64,000 nt of DNA. It comes from Parietaria judaica. Its lineage: Eukaryota; Streptophyta; Magnoliopsida; Rosales; Urticaceae. The position numbers and the translations under genes were made by a program. Below are positions 23,001-36,159 of this stretch, in pieces. Positions within the stretch are counted from its first letter, which is position 1. Each line of letters opens with the position of its first letter. The notes under the pieces were generated by a model. It saw only the letters and a list, made by a program, of their open reading frames with translations. It had not been told where the DNA came from and searched no databases. Location: the NCBI GenBank assembly GCA_954871525.1, contig OX940865.1, positions 9,500,606-9,564,605 of the forward strand. Reading direction: 5' to 3'.

Positions 23001-26000
23001 ATATGATGGGATCCATTACCAGAAATAGAATAACATAAACACATGCACAAACACGTACGCCAATCAATAATCATCAAGACGATGAATGCTGGGAACTTTA
23101 TTGCAATCAACTGAAAACAAAAGACTGTTTTTTCGAGAACATTGCCAAAGCTCTCCGAAAAGATGTCTCAAGTCAATAGACAATATAAAACAAAACAAAC
23201 CATGCCTCCTTCACTAGGCGCCAACACAAAGGATTGGGGTTTCCTAACCGTTACTTACTGCTAGTTATGGAAAAGCCCGTACTTAGAATGAATTTATGAA
23301 AACATAATATAACGATATAAAACTATATAAGTAACAAACAAACAACATAAATAAAATACGAAACCTGCTTGTTTCCCTTTTTCAATATGCATTTCGTACC
23401 AAATTATTAGACATTAGTATCTGAAGCTTTTATTTGTTGCTGCTGAATATCAGAAGCAAGTCTACTTTCATCATTACACTTTGGTCCTGAAGATGGATGG
23501 CTGTCATCATTCTATTCCTGTTTAATAAAGAAGGTATCAGGAGACAAATATGTTTGTCTAAGACTCAATAGATCTGCTTCTTTTAAATGTCCTATAAATA
23601 AAATATTTTATCCATGTTTTCCTTTTTTATATTCATATTTTCGTCTTCATGTTTATGTGGTCTTTAGTTTGACAAAGAATACGTAGTAGAGGCTAAATTC
23701 AGAGAGCTTGAGAAGGAAAGCTCTAGTAGTAACCCTTCTGATCCATCATTCATGTGCACTCTTAAAAGTAACACCGATCTTTTGGCCTGCAAAGCCGAAT
23801 ACTACCATCAGTGCGGTGAATATCAGAAATGCTTTGAACTAACCTCTGTGTAAGTCAGTGACAGAACTGTACAAACATTTAAGTTTCAAAGAATTGTCCC
23901 TTTATTTATTTATTTTTTCTTTTTTTGTTGTTGTGTTTGTCTTTCTTCTTTTGTTACAAGACTACTGGAAAAGGACCCGTTCCATCTAAAGAGTACATTG
24001 GTGCATCTCGCAGCTGCAATGGAGCTCGGCCATTCGAATGAACTCTATCTTATGGCATGCAACCTAGTGAAAGACTATCCACAAAAGTGAGACTAGTTTA
24101 TAGTGCCATTATTTTATCTTTTAGTTCCTGTTGTATAAATAATTTTACCTCTTTTCCGATACCCTATGTTCACTTGAATTGATTGATCCTACATTCTCTC
24201 GTGACTGATGCTTTATTTTACTATTGTAATTTGTAAATGTTTATGCTTAGCGATGAGGTAAGCTGTGTTCTTAACTGTGGCTGTTATTTTTTCAGGGCAT
24301 TGTCATGGTTTGCTGTTGGCTGCTATTATTTTTGTATAAAGAAGTACGATCAATCACGCCGTTATTTCAGGTACATTGATATTCATCTGTCGTCATCAGA
24401 TTATAAGCACCTAAGAATTAATGCTAAAAATAATGGGAATAATTCCTTAATTCATTACTTGAGGCAAATACATACTTAAAAAACAGTTTTGAAGTATTAA
24501 TTACAAATGTACCCTTAATGAGCAAAATATTCACTAGACGACTTAAAAAATATTTTACACATGATATTTGACAATCGGCTTTTGACTTTTTTAACCTGCT
24601 TATGACAATACAATTAGAACGAGAAGCTTAGTGATTGCTATTGCCAATTTTAAAGCCTTGCATTTCGGTGTCTAGCAACACCTTTCAAATATTCTTATGT
24701 TAATTAAATGTTATTCATTAGAATCTATTTAATTTATTTGGCTGCAGTAAGGCTACGAGTCTAGATGGAACCTTTGCACCAGCTTGGATCGGCTTTGGTA
24801 ATGCTTTTGCAGCACAGGAAGAGGGTGATCAAGCTATGTCGGCTTATCGCACTGCAGCACGTCTTTTTCCAGGGTAACGATTGAGTAATTATATATATAT
24901 ATATTTAATTTATACTAGCAGTTTACGAAGAGATTTTTTTTTCTCATACTCAAGCTACATATTTATAATGCTTCTGGGTTCACACTTGATGTGTATACAA
25001 ACATAAAATATCTGTTTATAATATTTATAGGAGATAAATCAACTATTAAATTACAGATAATTCAATCTTCCGATAATTACAGAGAAAAGATAATACATAA
25101 TTTCATAACAATCCAATTTCCCTAATTTTCATTTGGCTACTTTGAACTCTTCTTTTCATACTGTTTATCTTGCAAAAAATAACCTTTCATGAGTCATGAC
25201 TAATATATGCCCTAGATGCGATGAGTAAAAAAATCATCTTATTGTTTATAAATTGTGGTTTTACAGGTTGAATCTTGATATTCTGTTGTTCCAGGTGCCA
25301 TTTGCCAACTTTGTACATTGGGATGGAGTACATGCGAACGCGCAGTTTTAAACTTGCCGAGCAGGTGCCACATTTTAAACCTCCATTTCTTCTTGTAATT
25401 TTATATTGAGTCGTCTTCATCCGCACACCCCGAACTTGTTCGGTTGTCGCAATTTCCTGACCGAATATTCATTATGAAAATTTCCTATCCGACCTTTAAA
25501 CAGTAAATAGTTCTTGACCGTAAAATTTTAAGCCTCGTGCATGCACTCAGAACAAAATCATCATAATTGTACTGCACAAGTTTTAAGGGTAATTCGCAAC
25601 AACACGACAATTTCAAGGAGCATAACTATAATTCTTTTCCTTCACTTTGCACGTCTAACTTCATTTCCAAACTTCCGCAGTTTTTTATGCAGGCCAAGAG
25701 TATTTGCCCATCGGATCCTCTTGTGTATAATGAACTGGGAGTGGTTGCTTACCATATGAAGGAGTACGTAAATTGCATTCAGGGTTTTTTCTGATATTTT
25801 ATTTTTAAAAACTACACTTTGTTGCATTTTGGTGCTTTTCATGGGATATTGGTGGCTTAAATACTTAAGTTTCGATGATCGAGGCCTGTAAATATCTAAT
25901 TCTTTTTTACGGCAAAAATACCTAAATTTCATTTCCATTAGTATTTGTAGGTACCTCACCATTAACTCTCATTCTGATGGCCAGATGTCACAGCCCCGCC

Positions 26001-28071
26001 TTTGAATTAAACCATTTTAATGCTGAAAAGGAAAATGGGAAGTGACAGGTTGAGAGTTAACGTGAGGTACCTGAATATGCAAACGAAACCTAACAGTAGT
26101 TGTTTTTTACCGTAAAAAAATGAATTTAGCTATTAAAGTGCCTTAATCATCAAAAGGTAGGTGTTTATGCCGCTAATATCTCTTGTTAATAATGATATTC
26201 TAACAAAACTATAAATTCGTAAAATGCCCCTGATGTATATAATACATTCTCGTTTTGTGGCTTTTTATGCAGGTATAACAAAGCTATAAGATGGTTTGAG
26301 AAAACTTTATCTCAAATTCCTTCCTCTTTAAGTGAAATGTGGGAACCGACAGTGGTTAATCTTGCTCATGCCTGCAGAAAGTTAAAGTATGTCATTTTCA
26401 TAGTAATTGATAGTAATATCCCCTGAGCTTTGCATGGTGGTGTAGCTTGTCCCCTGAACTATTATTTTGGGCAGCACTTACTCTATACCTCTAAAACGTA
26501 GCAAATTTCCCCCTAGCGATAAAAAAATATCAAACGTTAGGTTGTTCGCAATACATGACTTATTCAAATGTATTTTCATTGAATTAATTACTGAATAAGA
26601 TCAATAGGCTAGAAATGCGGGACAATTGCAAAGCAATCAATGAGTCCAGTTGTATATGAAAGCATATTATAATAGATGAAAGCATTTTCAATCAAGTCAC
26701 ATGTTGTTCACAAGTTTTTTTTTGGGGCAATTATGCTAGTTTAAAAGTATATGGGGGCATAACTGTCAAAAGCTAAAATTTAGGGGCATAACATACAAAG
26801 CTCTGGGGCATTACTGTCAGTACTTTATTTATTTTTTAAACTTATCTGTCTCATATTCTGTAATCTAAGAACCGCAAGACTAATATAGTCTCTTAACAAT
26901 TCTGGTTGACCTACATTAGAGCTCGTGGAATCCCTGGACATAAAAATAAACACGGATTCAATTCTCTCTTAAGGCTTGAAATCTCGTTTGACACTGACAC
27001 TACTATCTGTCGATATTCCGAGCCTTAAAGACGGCTTCTTCCTTTTTTTCAGGAAATTTGAGGAAGCTATCCGCTATTACGAAAAAGCACTGGCATTATC
27101 AACTAAAAGTGTGAGCACTTATGCCGGACTTGCCTACACTTATCATTTGCAGGTATGATATCAAGAACGATGTGTTACGGAGACGGGATCGGAATCCCGG
27201 CCTGTATCACAATTCACAATGCATTATTGAGGCTTTTGGATTTGATTTTTTGCTGTGTCTTGTCAGTTTTACGAATTTCAGTTAATGGAATCTTTTATTG
27301 CTCTTTAAAAACTGCCCTGATACAACACTGCTCTGAATTATTTTTTTTCTGAGGGATGTTCTGTAAATAATACTTAGTGTTAATATATGCATATGCATAT
27401 ATATATATATATATGATAATGAATACACGTTAATGCTCTTCATATATTTATATATAATGAATGAATACACGTTAATTTTTTATTTTTTTTTCTTCTCGAT
27501 CGCAGGATAATTATACTGCTGCAGCTACATACTATCACAAAGTAAGTACTCCTTTCCTTCCTCTTATGCTATATATCTTGAGATTCTGATTATATGCTCA
27601 AATACTCAATGATATATATATATATATATATATATATATCGCGCGTGTGTGTGAGGCGTATGGCATAATAGCTCATTAGAAAAGAAATATTACGGCACAC
27701 ACAACAGCCTTAACATGCATCTCTGTTAACTTTGACGAAAATATGAATGGAAGGGTTAAAATATATATATACATATATACTATTCTAGATGTTTAAGGAT
27801 AGATAAAAAAATTCATATGATATATTTGCGTAAGTATACTTTGAGGGTAGATTTAGTTTATAAAAAATAGAGGGCATATCTTTACAAAGTTAAGTATTAT
27901 TAACCCACAAAACGTTGTTGAGTAGCATCTCTTTGCTTGAATATTCAGGCGCTGTGGCTGAAACCGGATGATCAATTCTGCACCGAGATGTTAACCTTGG
28001 CCCTATCCGATGAATGCCGTGGCGGTGTCGATTTTAAACTCGAATCTCGACCTACCGAATTTAATTTCTGA
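20028..28071 (+). CDS. APC6: Anaphase-promoting complex subunit 6 (APC6 / CDC16)
   Basis: TPR subunit of the APC/C ubiquitin ligase, which marks cyclins and securin for destruction in mitosis; loss of the Arabidopsis orthologue arrests the female gametophyte (NOMEGA). Exons: 20028-20279, 21751-21885, 22352-22425, 22563-22602, 22764-22809, 23454-23533, 23668-23849, 23961-24086, 24296-24370, 24748-24873, 25295-25364, 25681-25763, 26273-26386, 27053-27152, 27506-27541, 27949-28071. All have GT-AG borders and compatible phases, giving 553 aa, close to the Arabidopsis protein. Start: ATG 20028 (MREEEMEMEKLRGVVRDCVS). Blocks: YMQAQALFLARHFRRAYHLL, DEHGNVYDTKDRN, RGKAYEALENRNQARQWYKA, and the C-terminal TPRs with LGVVAYHMKEYNKAIRWFEK and KFEEAIRYYEKALALSTKS. 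It ends SRPTEFNF. No stops or frameshifts. Several introns hold MITE-like repeats. Confidence 0.97.
20535..21560 (+). repeat. Diverged tandem repeat inside APC6 intron 1
   Basis: A block containing cagtccgaa...cttcttgattaccgaataag, then aacttagtaactaatg and gggactttgctcgactcc, occurs about four times: near 20560-20640, 20960-21037, 21350-21440 and, partly, 21480-21550. The first three are spaced by about 400 bases. It accounts for much of the 1471-bp intron. Confidence 0.7.
25843..26182. mobile_element. MITE-like inverted repeat in APC6 intron 12
   Basis: The first 130 bases (gatattggtggcttaaatac from 25845) pair with the reverse complement of the last 130 (ending gcttaatatc-like gccgctaatatc at 26180). 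Shared inner words include ttttttacggcaaaaa/ttttttacggtaaaaa and aggtacctcac.ttaactctca. The whole element is nearly a foldback of about 340 bp. No TSD was recognised. Confidence 0.65.
26403..26822. mobile_element. MITE-like inverted repeat in APC6 intron 13
   Basis: The left end gatagtaatatcccctgagc (about 26408) resembles the reverse complement of the right end, gacagtaatgccccagagct (about 26818), followed on both sides by tttg.atg and repeated cccctgaact-like words. It is imperfect, about 420 bp, with no TSD found. Confidence 0.5.
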
Positions 28072-28590
28072 GCATCTCACTAATTACTTTTTTTGTGAGT
28101 TTTCATGGTACGTGTAACTATAGCTACAATTTATAGGTCTTATTCACCACAATATTTAAATTCGTAATTTCATTCGCTCATAATGTGTTATGAGGTCGTC
28201 ACTAATCTCTTTGCCTAATTAAATTCCAAATGAGAAATGCCTCTGGAGATTAAGGCACGACTTATAACTTGAAAATGATTTTAGTGATGAGAAAGAGAAG
28301 CTTAATAGAGGTGAAAGCTTTTATCCTAAAGTTCGGTTTAGTTTCAGGCTTCGGTTTATAACTAAGAACCGGTTGCGGTCTGTAAAAGAACCGGATGTGT
28401 CCCGTTCCTGATTAATCTAACTCTTTTTTTTTTTATCTCCTAAATGTAGCAAATTTTAGTTGTTGCTTGTTTTAATTTCAATTTCTTTCGAATATGTTAT
28501 TAAACAGATATATTTTTCATTTTTAAATTTACATTCTGTTCGTCTGACCCAAGTTTGTAATCATTGTTTGAGTATGTTGAATATTTCATT

Positions 28591-28628
<38 letters not shown>

Positions 28629-28893
28629 TCCTAAACCAGTGTAAAAATTAATCCGGGCTATATTAAAATCAAGACCCGAACTGAACCTATTCCAAACTAT
28701 TGGAACAGGGTCAAGGAGCTCAATAACTCGGTACTTGTCCCGGTTTCACCCATCGAGTTCGGTGGTACCGATTCCAATTTTACCTTAACGTTTGATGTTC
28801 AATAGAAATATAGTCCTTGTAGTTTCAGATTGAGGTGCTCTTTTCAATGTAATGAATTTTACACTCTCAATCTCAAACTCATTAATACTTAGT
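28072..28893. other. APC6 3' flank
   Basis: 3' UTR side of APC6 and AT-rich spacer. There is a (TA)n microsatellite at 28587-28622 and a few gaaccgg/ggttcgg-type words (28330-28400, 28670-28790). No gene seen. Confidence 0.45.
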
Positions 28894-29882
28894 TATTTTT
28901 TTGGGTAAACTGCGGCTAATGTACCCAATGTTTGATTTTCTGCGGATTATATACCCAATGTTTATTTTTGGCGGCTAATGTACCCAATGTTTGATCCGTT
29001 ATATATTTTTGGGTTTTCCGTCAGTTGACCGTTAGAGAGTTATATGTACACTTTTCGTATTTTTGACATAACTCACTCATTTTTTATCCAAATTTTATGC
29101 ACGACCTATGGTTGGAAAGATAAGAGATAGATCTACAACTTTAATGTTTTAAGTTTTGTAAAATCAGTTTTAAAAAAATACGAAATTTCAAGTACAACGT
29201 AAAACTGGACATTAGTTTAATGCAAAATATTTGTTTCGAGCAAATTTTAATATACTTAATGACTTTTTATGATGAAACGTAAAACTAAAAAGTTGTAGAT
29301 AAACTTTTTATCTTTCCAACGGTTGTTTATTTATAAATTTTGGACAAAAAATGAGTGAGTTATGCCAAAAATATAAAAGATGTGATGTGAAATAATATTT
29401 CATATTTTTGGCATAACTCACTCGTTTTTTATCCAAAATTTATAAATAAACATCCGTTGGAAAGATAAAAAATTTATCTACAACTTTTTACTTTTACGTT
29501 TCATCATAAAAAGTCATTAAGTATATTAAAATTTGCTCGAAACAAATATTTTGCATTAAACTAATGTCCAGTTTTACGTTGTACATGAAATTTCGTATTT
29601 TTTTTAAACTGATTTTACAAAACTTAAAACATTAAAGTTGTAGATCTATCTCTTATCTTTCCAACCATAGGTCGTGCATAAAATTTGGACAAAAAATGAG
29701 TGAGTTATGTCAAAAATACGAAAAGTGTACATATAACTCTCTAACGGTCAACTGACGGAAAACCCAAAAATATCTAACGGATCAAACATTGAGTACATTA
29801 GCCGCCAAAAATAAACATTGGGTACATAATCCGTAGAAAATCAAACATTGGGTACATTAGCCGCAGTTTACCCTATTTTTTT
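28894..29882. mobile_element. 971-bp foldback (MULE-type) element with 9-bp TSD
   Basis: The element 28903-29873 begins gggtaaactgcggctaatgt and ends with its reverse complement (acattagccgcagtttaccc). The left half (28903-29390) pairs with the right half (29393-29873) almost base for base, including gagttatatgtacacttttcg and gacgtaaaac-type words, so the whole element is one long hairpin. It is flanked by a perfect 9-bp direct repeat tattttttt (28894-28902 and 29874-29882), the TSD length of Mutator-like elements. No coding capacity. The first 100 bases hold a small repeat of gcggctaatgtacccaatgt. Confidence 0.9.
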
Positions 29883-30026
29883 TGACAGATCATGTTTAAG
29901 TAAGGTCGTCATTAATACTTATTTGTCGAACCAACAACTTCAATTACTACTTGTTTGTTGGTATCGAGCAATACAAAGTCTGATTTATTTCTTTCACACA
30001 CAAAGACAAAGGCAAAACAAGCAACT

Positions 30027-30060
<34 letters not shown>

Positions 30061-30076
30061 AAGATAAATAGGTTGA

Positions 30077-33000
30077 TTAAGTGGTGAGGTGAGAGAAAGG
30101 GCACGAGAGAGTGTCTTCATGTTGTGAGAGAGGGAGAGGCGCTCCTTTCAAGAACCCTGCAAACAGCTCCGCTGGATCATAGTAAACCTCCACTTCCTCC
30201 GCTCTTAGTGATTCATCAACCTTTTTTTTTATACATAAAACAAAAATTACTAATTTAATTAAATATCAAGTATCACATCTAAGCTTTTCTCATAATAAAT
30301 TCAAATAGAGAAAAAATTGTACTTATAAAATAGGTATCAAGTATTTTTGTTATTTGTAAAATCGATTTTCATTGTATTTTACTGTTATGAATTTTCTTCT
30401 AATAGTTTAAAAGAGGACAACATAATCACATACCAATAGTTATCACGTAGAAATTAATGGTCATACGCTAAATTTTTTGATAGATTTCTTTGCCTATTTG
30501 ATACTGCCATAAAAGCGGTATTCCATTGAAACTTTACTTTTAAACACTTAATATGCATGTACGTATGAAGCTCGATAAGCTACTAATTGTCTAATTTTAT
30601 AGATTAGCCAATAAACTCCGACGTAATCGAGAAGTAGATTATATATTATAAAAACCTATAATTTATACACGTAAAATTATAATATTTGAATTCTAATTAT
30701 AAGTAGTTGAAACTTGGGTACAAAATTTATCTCAAGTTTCAACAGTCTATGTAAATATAATTAAATAGTTTTGGGATCTTCCACGTTCAAATGTGTCTAC
30801 TTTGACCCCAAAATTCATTGAAAGATGTCATATTAGTTCTATGTTACGCTACGTATACAAGATATGCATGAACACTAAAATATTTTTATACAGTCAATAT
30901 TTCAACAATATTTTTTGTGCATGCATTAAAAAAAAAATCAGCTACTATCATGCGCTCGTTATTAATCATATTTTGACCACTAATTCGACCATATATATAC
31001 TATTGATTTCTTCTTCCTGACTGTGGCAATATTTCAAAGGTAAAACAATAAATTATGTTCACATTTACGTAAGCAAATAAATTTCTTTGAAAGCGATTCA
31101 TTGATTATTTTTTATAACGTGTTTGTTCATTAATGTTCTGAATTCATTATATTAAAGCAACTATAAGAACGACAAAGTCAATGTCAATTGTTCATTTATC
31201 TTCATTAATTTTTTCTTTTAAAAATGATTGTGCGGTCGTACACGTAATTCAATTAATGTTTTTTACTACAGTTAATAATAATAATAAGACAAATTTGACG
31301 AGTCTAATTATTTTCGAAATGATTCAGAGTTATACACTATCTTTTTAAATATATTTATAAAGTTACGTGTCAAGTTCAGTGATTGAGAGTTGCTCTTCAT
31401 TAAATTTTAAAATTTGATAATGACAAAATAACTGTTGTCGCCCATATATAGTAAATAAATAGTGTGGAGCTCTAAAATACATGATCAATGAAATAACTCT
31501 GAAATTTCTCCTTAATGAAGCTTAAAAACAAAACACGATATGATAATGATATGCCTTATCTACTATTTGAAGCATAAAGAATGAGAAAACCATTTATAGA
31601 AAATAATTTGAAAATTAAGTATTTAGAGTAATAAATTTTAAAATAATAAAGATACTTATTATTTTTGTCAAAATATAAACCCTAGTTCTATTAAAAGAGA
31701 GCTAAATAAAAAAGTAAATATGGTTTGAAGTTAAACACAAACAAGTACAATTGTAGCAGTTTCCAAATAAATGTTTTATTGTTTTAATTTAAAATATTGA
31801 ACCAATTCATAATTTAATTAAGATGTATTTATATATATATATAAAAAAAAGATTAATGAACATGTAGTTCAATTATCAACGAAGAAGTGAAAAGGCTAGG
31901 GTAACAAACCTTGAGGGTTGCTAGGCCGTAAAATTGAACGAGGTCGCCAGTCGGAGCATGACTCCGGAACGGCCCTTCGAAGAAACCCAGTGCCGGAACT
32001 TGAATGCAATTACTGGTGGACCAGAGTACACCTGGACCACTTCCCACGCGAACCCTCGAGGCAACGCCTTTCGAAAGAGATCGTGTGACGAGGCGAAGCT
32101 CTCTTCTTCGGCTTTGTAATACTTGAGGTCTTCCGGCAGAGAGCTCTTGAGAAGGGCATTATAGCTCCCAATTGCTAGAGTTTCTTCTCCAGTTAGTCCT
32201 TCTCTACCTATATCATAGTCAAATTTGCCAAATATTATCATAATTTTTAAATGACAGGGCATAAACTTTGTAATATTTAATAAATAATTTATCATATCCA
32301 AAGAATTTTTGAAAATATTGTTGATTCTTCACCGGGTTTTATCAATATAAATATCTTCGAAACTTATAAAACGACTCGGTTTTCGTAAAAATTCTATTAG
32401 GATTTTCCAAATCTCGGTATTTCATCGGTAACCGGATGTTTTAAACCGTGGTTTAAACATTGTTGACATAAATATTTTCATAAATAAATTACATATATCT
32501 CATACTATCATAATAATGTTAGGTTTGACCAACTTTATATATGCATACGTGTGTGTGAGTATGGGAAAACAGTAAAGTTGCCGCTTATTTATGGAACATT
32601 TGTGACATTGCAGTGACTCGTTCGTGCAATAATTCCAAGTGTTCGGTCAAGTGATATTAAATTTCCTGTCATATGATATAAATTGATAATTTTAATATAT
32701 GATAAAATTTAGTCTTAATTTTATTAATTTATGAAGATTATACGATAATTAAAAAAAAAAAATCATATCATATAACTTCACTCTTTTGGTTTGAGTTAAT
32801 TTTTTTTAAAACATACATTAATTATTCAGTTTTTATTAAACTCGAGATGTATGTATATCGATCTCTAATTTTACAGATGGTAATTGAATACAGATGAAAT
32901 TAGACTTCGATACTGTTTGGTGGCATTTGAGTATATATAGGTGCGTCTATAATTTAACAGATGTTAGCTTATCAGTCGTGGTATGGTATCGCCGCAAAAA

Positions 33001-33552
33001 GAAAAAGAAAAAGAAAAAGAAAAAAGAAACTAAGAATATGCCGACACGCACAAATATATATAAGATAAGATATTCATGTCGCAAATATCTTTTCTTAGTA
33101 AGTAAAAGATGAATAATGAAATCTATTCAAAAGAATAATTCTTCAGGAGTATCTCCACACAAAAATATATAGTTGTACATAAATTTACCATTGACGAAGA
33201 GCTTGAACTTTTCTGGATTGATTGTCTTGAAGTCTTGCAAACGGGTCTTGTGAGAAAGCTCCATCTCCCATGTTTTTATGGCGTTTTGCACTGTTTCCTC
33301 CAATGATCCCTTTGCCCACTCCTACAATAATATCAATATTATATATATATATACATATAATTGATCAAAGAGAGAGAGAGAGACCTTGGTTCTTCCTTGT
33401 TCAAAGAGCTTATTAACATCATCATAGATCGGAGGACCACCATGTCTCCAGAGAATGGTGTTTTTCTCGTCACTCAAGAAAGATCGATACTTATCTCCAG
33501 CTTTCTTAATATCATGTGATGCTTCTGATGATGATGATGAATCACTAGCCAT
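30077..33552 (-). pseudogene. Pathogen-related protein (NTF2/SnoaL-like), one-base frameshift in exon 3
   Basis: Minus-strand, four-exon locus for a plant pathogen-related protein, a small soluble protein with an NTF2-like fold induced by infection; its reaction is not established. Exons 33552-33385, 33321-33189, 32207-31910 and 30220-30077 have GT-AG borders. Family blocks: DKYRSFLSDEKNTILWRHGG, PPIYDDVNKLFEQGRTK, EWAKGSLEETVQNAIKTWEM, EETLAIGSYNALLKSSLPED, GFAWEVVQVYSGPPVIAFKF, then out of frame GFFEGPFRSHAPTGDLVQFY, and in exon 4 LRAEEVEVYYDPAELFAGFL. The frame breaks just after FRHW near 31985-31990, where one base is missing from a C run (plus strand). Without that loss the exon phases close at about 247 aa. 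It is either a recent pseudogene or a homopolymer sequencing error. Intron 3 is 1.7 kb. Confidence 0.88.
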
Positions 33553-34023
33553 GATCTTGAGATTTATATCTCTGGTCTTGTCTTGATGATGATGATTATA
33601 CACTCCTTCCACTTTCAAGCTTTATATAACCACTCTATTCTCCTTTCCCAAGTAGGTCATCTCACATAATTATTAAGTAATATTGGCAGCTCAGTGGTTA
33701 TAAAAAGTCTACTATAATAAATGTTATATATATCTGACTTTAAGTATAATTAACGGAATTAATTATACATTGAATTAATACTTGATAAATTAAGGACTTT
33801 TCGATTAATTATATTTTTCTTCGATCCTCGACTCTGAAGAACGCTATTAAATTAATACTCGATAAATTATAATTTCATTAAAAATCACGACGCACAATAT
33901 ATTTATGGCGTACTCCACATGGATTCTCAATAAAAGAAATAGCTTCTCAAGAATGAGACCAGAGGTGACAGTGTTCAGCCTTAGAAGATAAAATAAATGC
34001 AACACAAAAGTATAGCTTCAACA
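33553..34023. other. Spacer upstream of the pathogen-related locus
   Basis: AT-rich; should contain the promoter of the minus-strand locus. A tatataaagc-type TATA candidate (minus strand gttatataaagc) lies at 33619-33630, about 70 bases upstream of the ATG. No other feature seen. Confidence 0.45.
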
Positions 34024-34028
34024 GTTTT

Positions 34029-34709
34029 TGTTAAGGTCAGATTTTGTCAAATCTCTCCTTAACTCTATCCTTTGTCGTTTATGAAATAAACGACATGAAG
34101 CGAGAGGAGGATCGCTTAAAGAATCCAAGTCCATAAAAGAATAGAAGAAGTAAGGCCCAGCAAGCGGGGCCCACAAGAAGTCATCATCTGATAAAGCCGG
34201 CCCAAGACTTCATCGCGACAGGAGAAGTTCATCGAGAGAAAGCTCTTCGGGAAAGCCTAATCGAATTAAAAGAAGAACTCACTCGAGATCGCGAGAAAGG
34301 AGGAAAGATTGGCTCATTCAGTTGAGGATTTCGTGGGATATCCAACGCAAACAAGGAAGGTCAACAACAATCATAGCGAAACAGAAGGAAACCCTAGCAA
34401 GATTTAAGGAACAATCTAGAAGACCTTCAAACCTATAAATACGAATGTAGACTCAGCATAATTGTATTCAGTATCCATTATATCGTGAGTTTGAGAGAAT
34501 AATCCTTGAGTCTTCGAGTTTGCTTATTCATAGTATTCTCGATCTCCCAAGGGTTAGAATGTGTAACCTTCGATTGTCCGAGCTATTAAACGGAAGAAAC
34601 CGGGTCCTCTCGGAATCATAATAAATCAAGGATATTCGTATTATTCATAATTATTTGTGTTATTTCGATTATCTTTGTGACTGCATGGCGGTAAAAATCG
34701 CCCTCTACA
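34029..34709 (+). repeat. Solo LTR, 681 bp
   Basis: Starts tgttaaggtcag and ends ccctctaca, flanked by a perfect 5-bp duplication gtttt (34024-34028 and 34710-34714). Inside is a TATA box (ctataaat, 34433-34440), followed by a GC-balanced transcribed-type region and poly-A-signal-like aataaatca near 34620. No internal retrotransposon sequence adjoins it. The superfamily is unknown; the termini and TSD length fit any LTR element. Confidence 0.75.
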
Positions 34710-34714
34710 GTTTT

Positions 34715-34941
34715 GACATTGAAATTTCACCTTTGAGTACGTGTACGAGTGTGAGTTCGCAAAAATTGTCGACAAATATCTATTTTTACTCTTAAATCGC
34801 AAACGACAAGTTGTCAATAAATAGAAAAACGACAAGGACAAACGATAGAAAAATTGACAGTAACTCTACAGTAACGAGAACTCATCGGCATATCCTCGAT
34901 AAACTTCGCTTTTTAGAGCTCAGCTTTTCAAGGACGTGTCT

Positions 34942-34974
<33 letters not shown>

Positions 34975-36159
34975 GCAGTGGTGGAGAGTTATTATGGATC
35001 CACAAGTATGCTTTATGAAGAATTACTTTTGATGATGTAATTATGGCTTTGTCGTCTTCTGTTAATGACTTATGACTATCAAGTTTCCTTCGACATATTC
35101 CCTTTAAGCACATGCATGGATGTATAGTAATAATAAAAAAGATTAGTGAGTAAATTATAATTAGCAACATAAAACATTTGGCTAAATACCTAGGACACGC
35201 CAATAATCACAGTCTATTTTTAAAGGACTCACATGTGATGTGTGTGTCATTGCTATCGTCTTTACATCGATATGATATGGATACCTTTCGCAGAGCAGAA
35301 TATTAAATTCCTTCACTTCACTTACTCGTCTACAAAAGCTACATATATTTATTTATTTTGTTTGTTTCTGATGAGTGAAAAATATATTTTTAAAACTTTT
35401 ATTTAGACATTTTTATGACGAAGATGTGTTCATTAACCATTAAAATGCAGTATTTACTATTTATTCATAATTTGCACAAAGTCTTACTAAAAATGATATG
35501 GCAATATAGATATGATTATAATTGGTTCATTATCACGATGAAGAAATGGCGAGTCAGAATAGAATCTAGCAGTAGAAACTCGCTAAATTATATGGAGGTT
35601 TTACTTTCCTAGCAAGATTTCATCATACATAAACACAAATTTAAATGCTAACATCACATCTAATAAACTGGGAGGAAATTGCAGTTTCGCGATCTCTGAA
35701 TTAACGACAAGTTGCCCGCCCTTTAAGAATTTCGAGGAGAAATTCAATAATGGAAAATTCCCGCAAGTCCCCCGAACACCTTAACAATCTCCCGCTGAAT
35801 CCGAAACCCACCTTCGGCTCGGATAAACAGATCTACAAATTATATTCAATAACCATACTTATAATATGTTCTGAAGGAATAAGCCAAAAACAATCAACTC
35901 AAATCACATCGAAATATTGAAACCTTGATTCTGTTTAGTCATGAAATATGGTGACCGGAATTAATACCTTTAGTTCGGGTCAGCAATATAAAATGAACGT
36001 CAACAATTTTTGTTCCTAAGAAAAGAAGTTTCTCCGAATGGGGACCGGTTGGGAAAAGGCTAAAACTCCGGTTCTTCACCCCTATCTAAAACTATATAAT
36101 AAGTTATCCGTTGTTACGTGTATATGATGTGATATATGTTTGTTAATTCAATCTTTGTA
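34715..36159. other. AT-rich spacer between solo LTR and ALG2
   Basis: No gene recognised. Contains a (TA)n run at 34943-34968 and the presumed ALG2 3' UTR near its right end. Confidence 0.45.
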
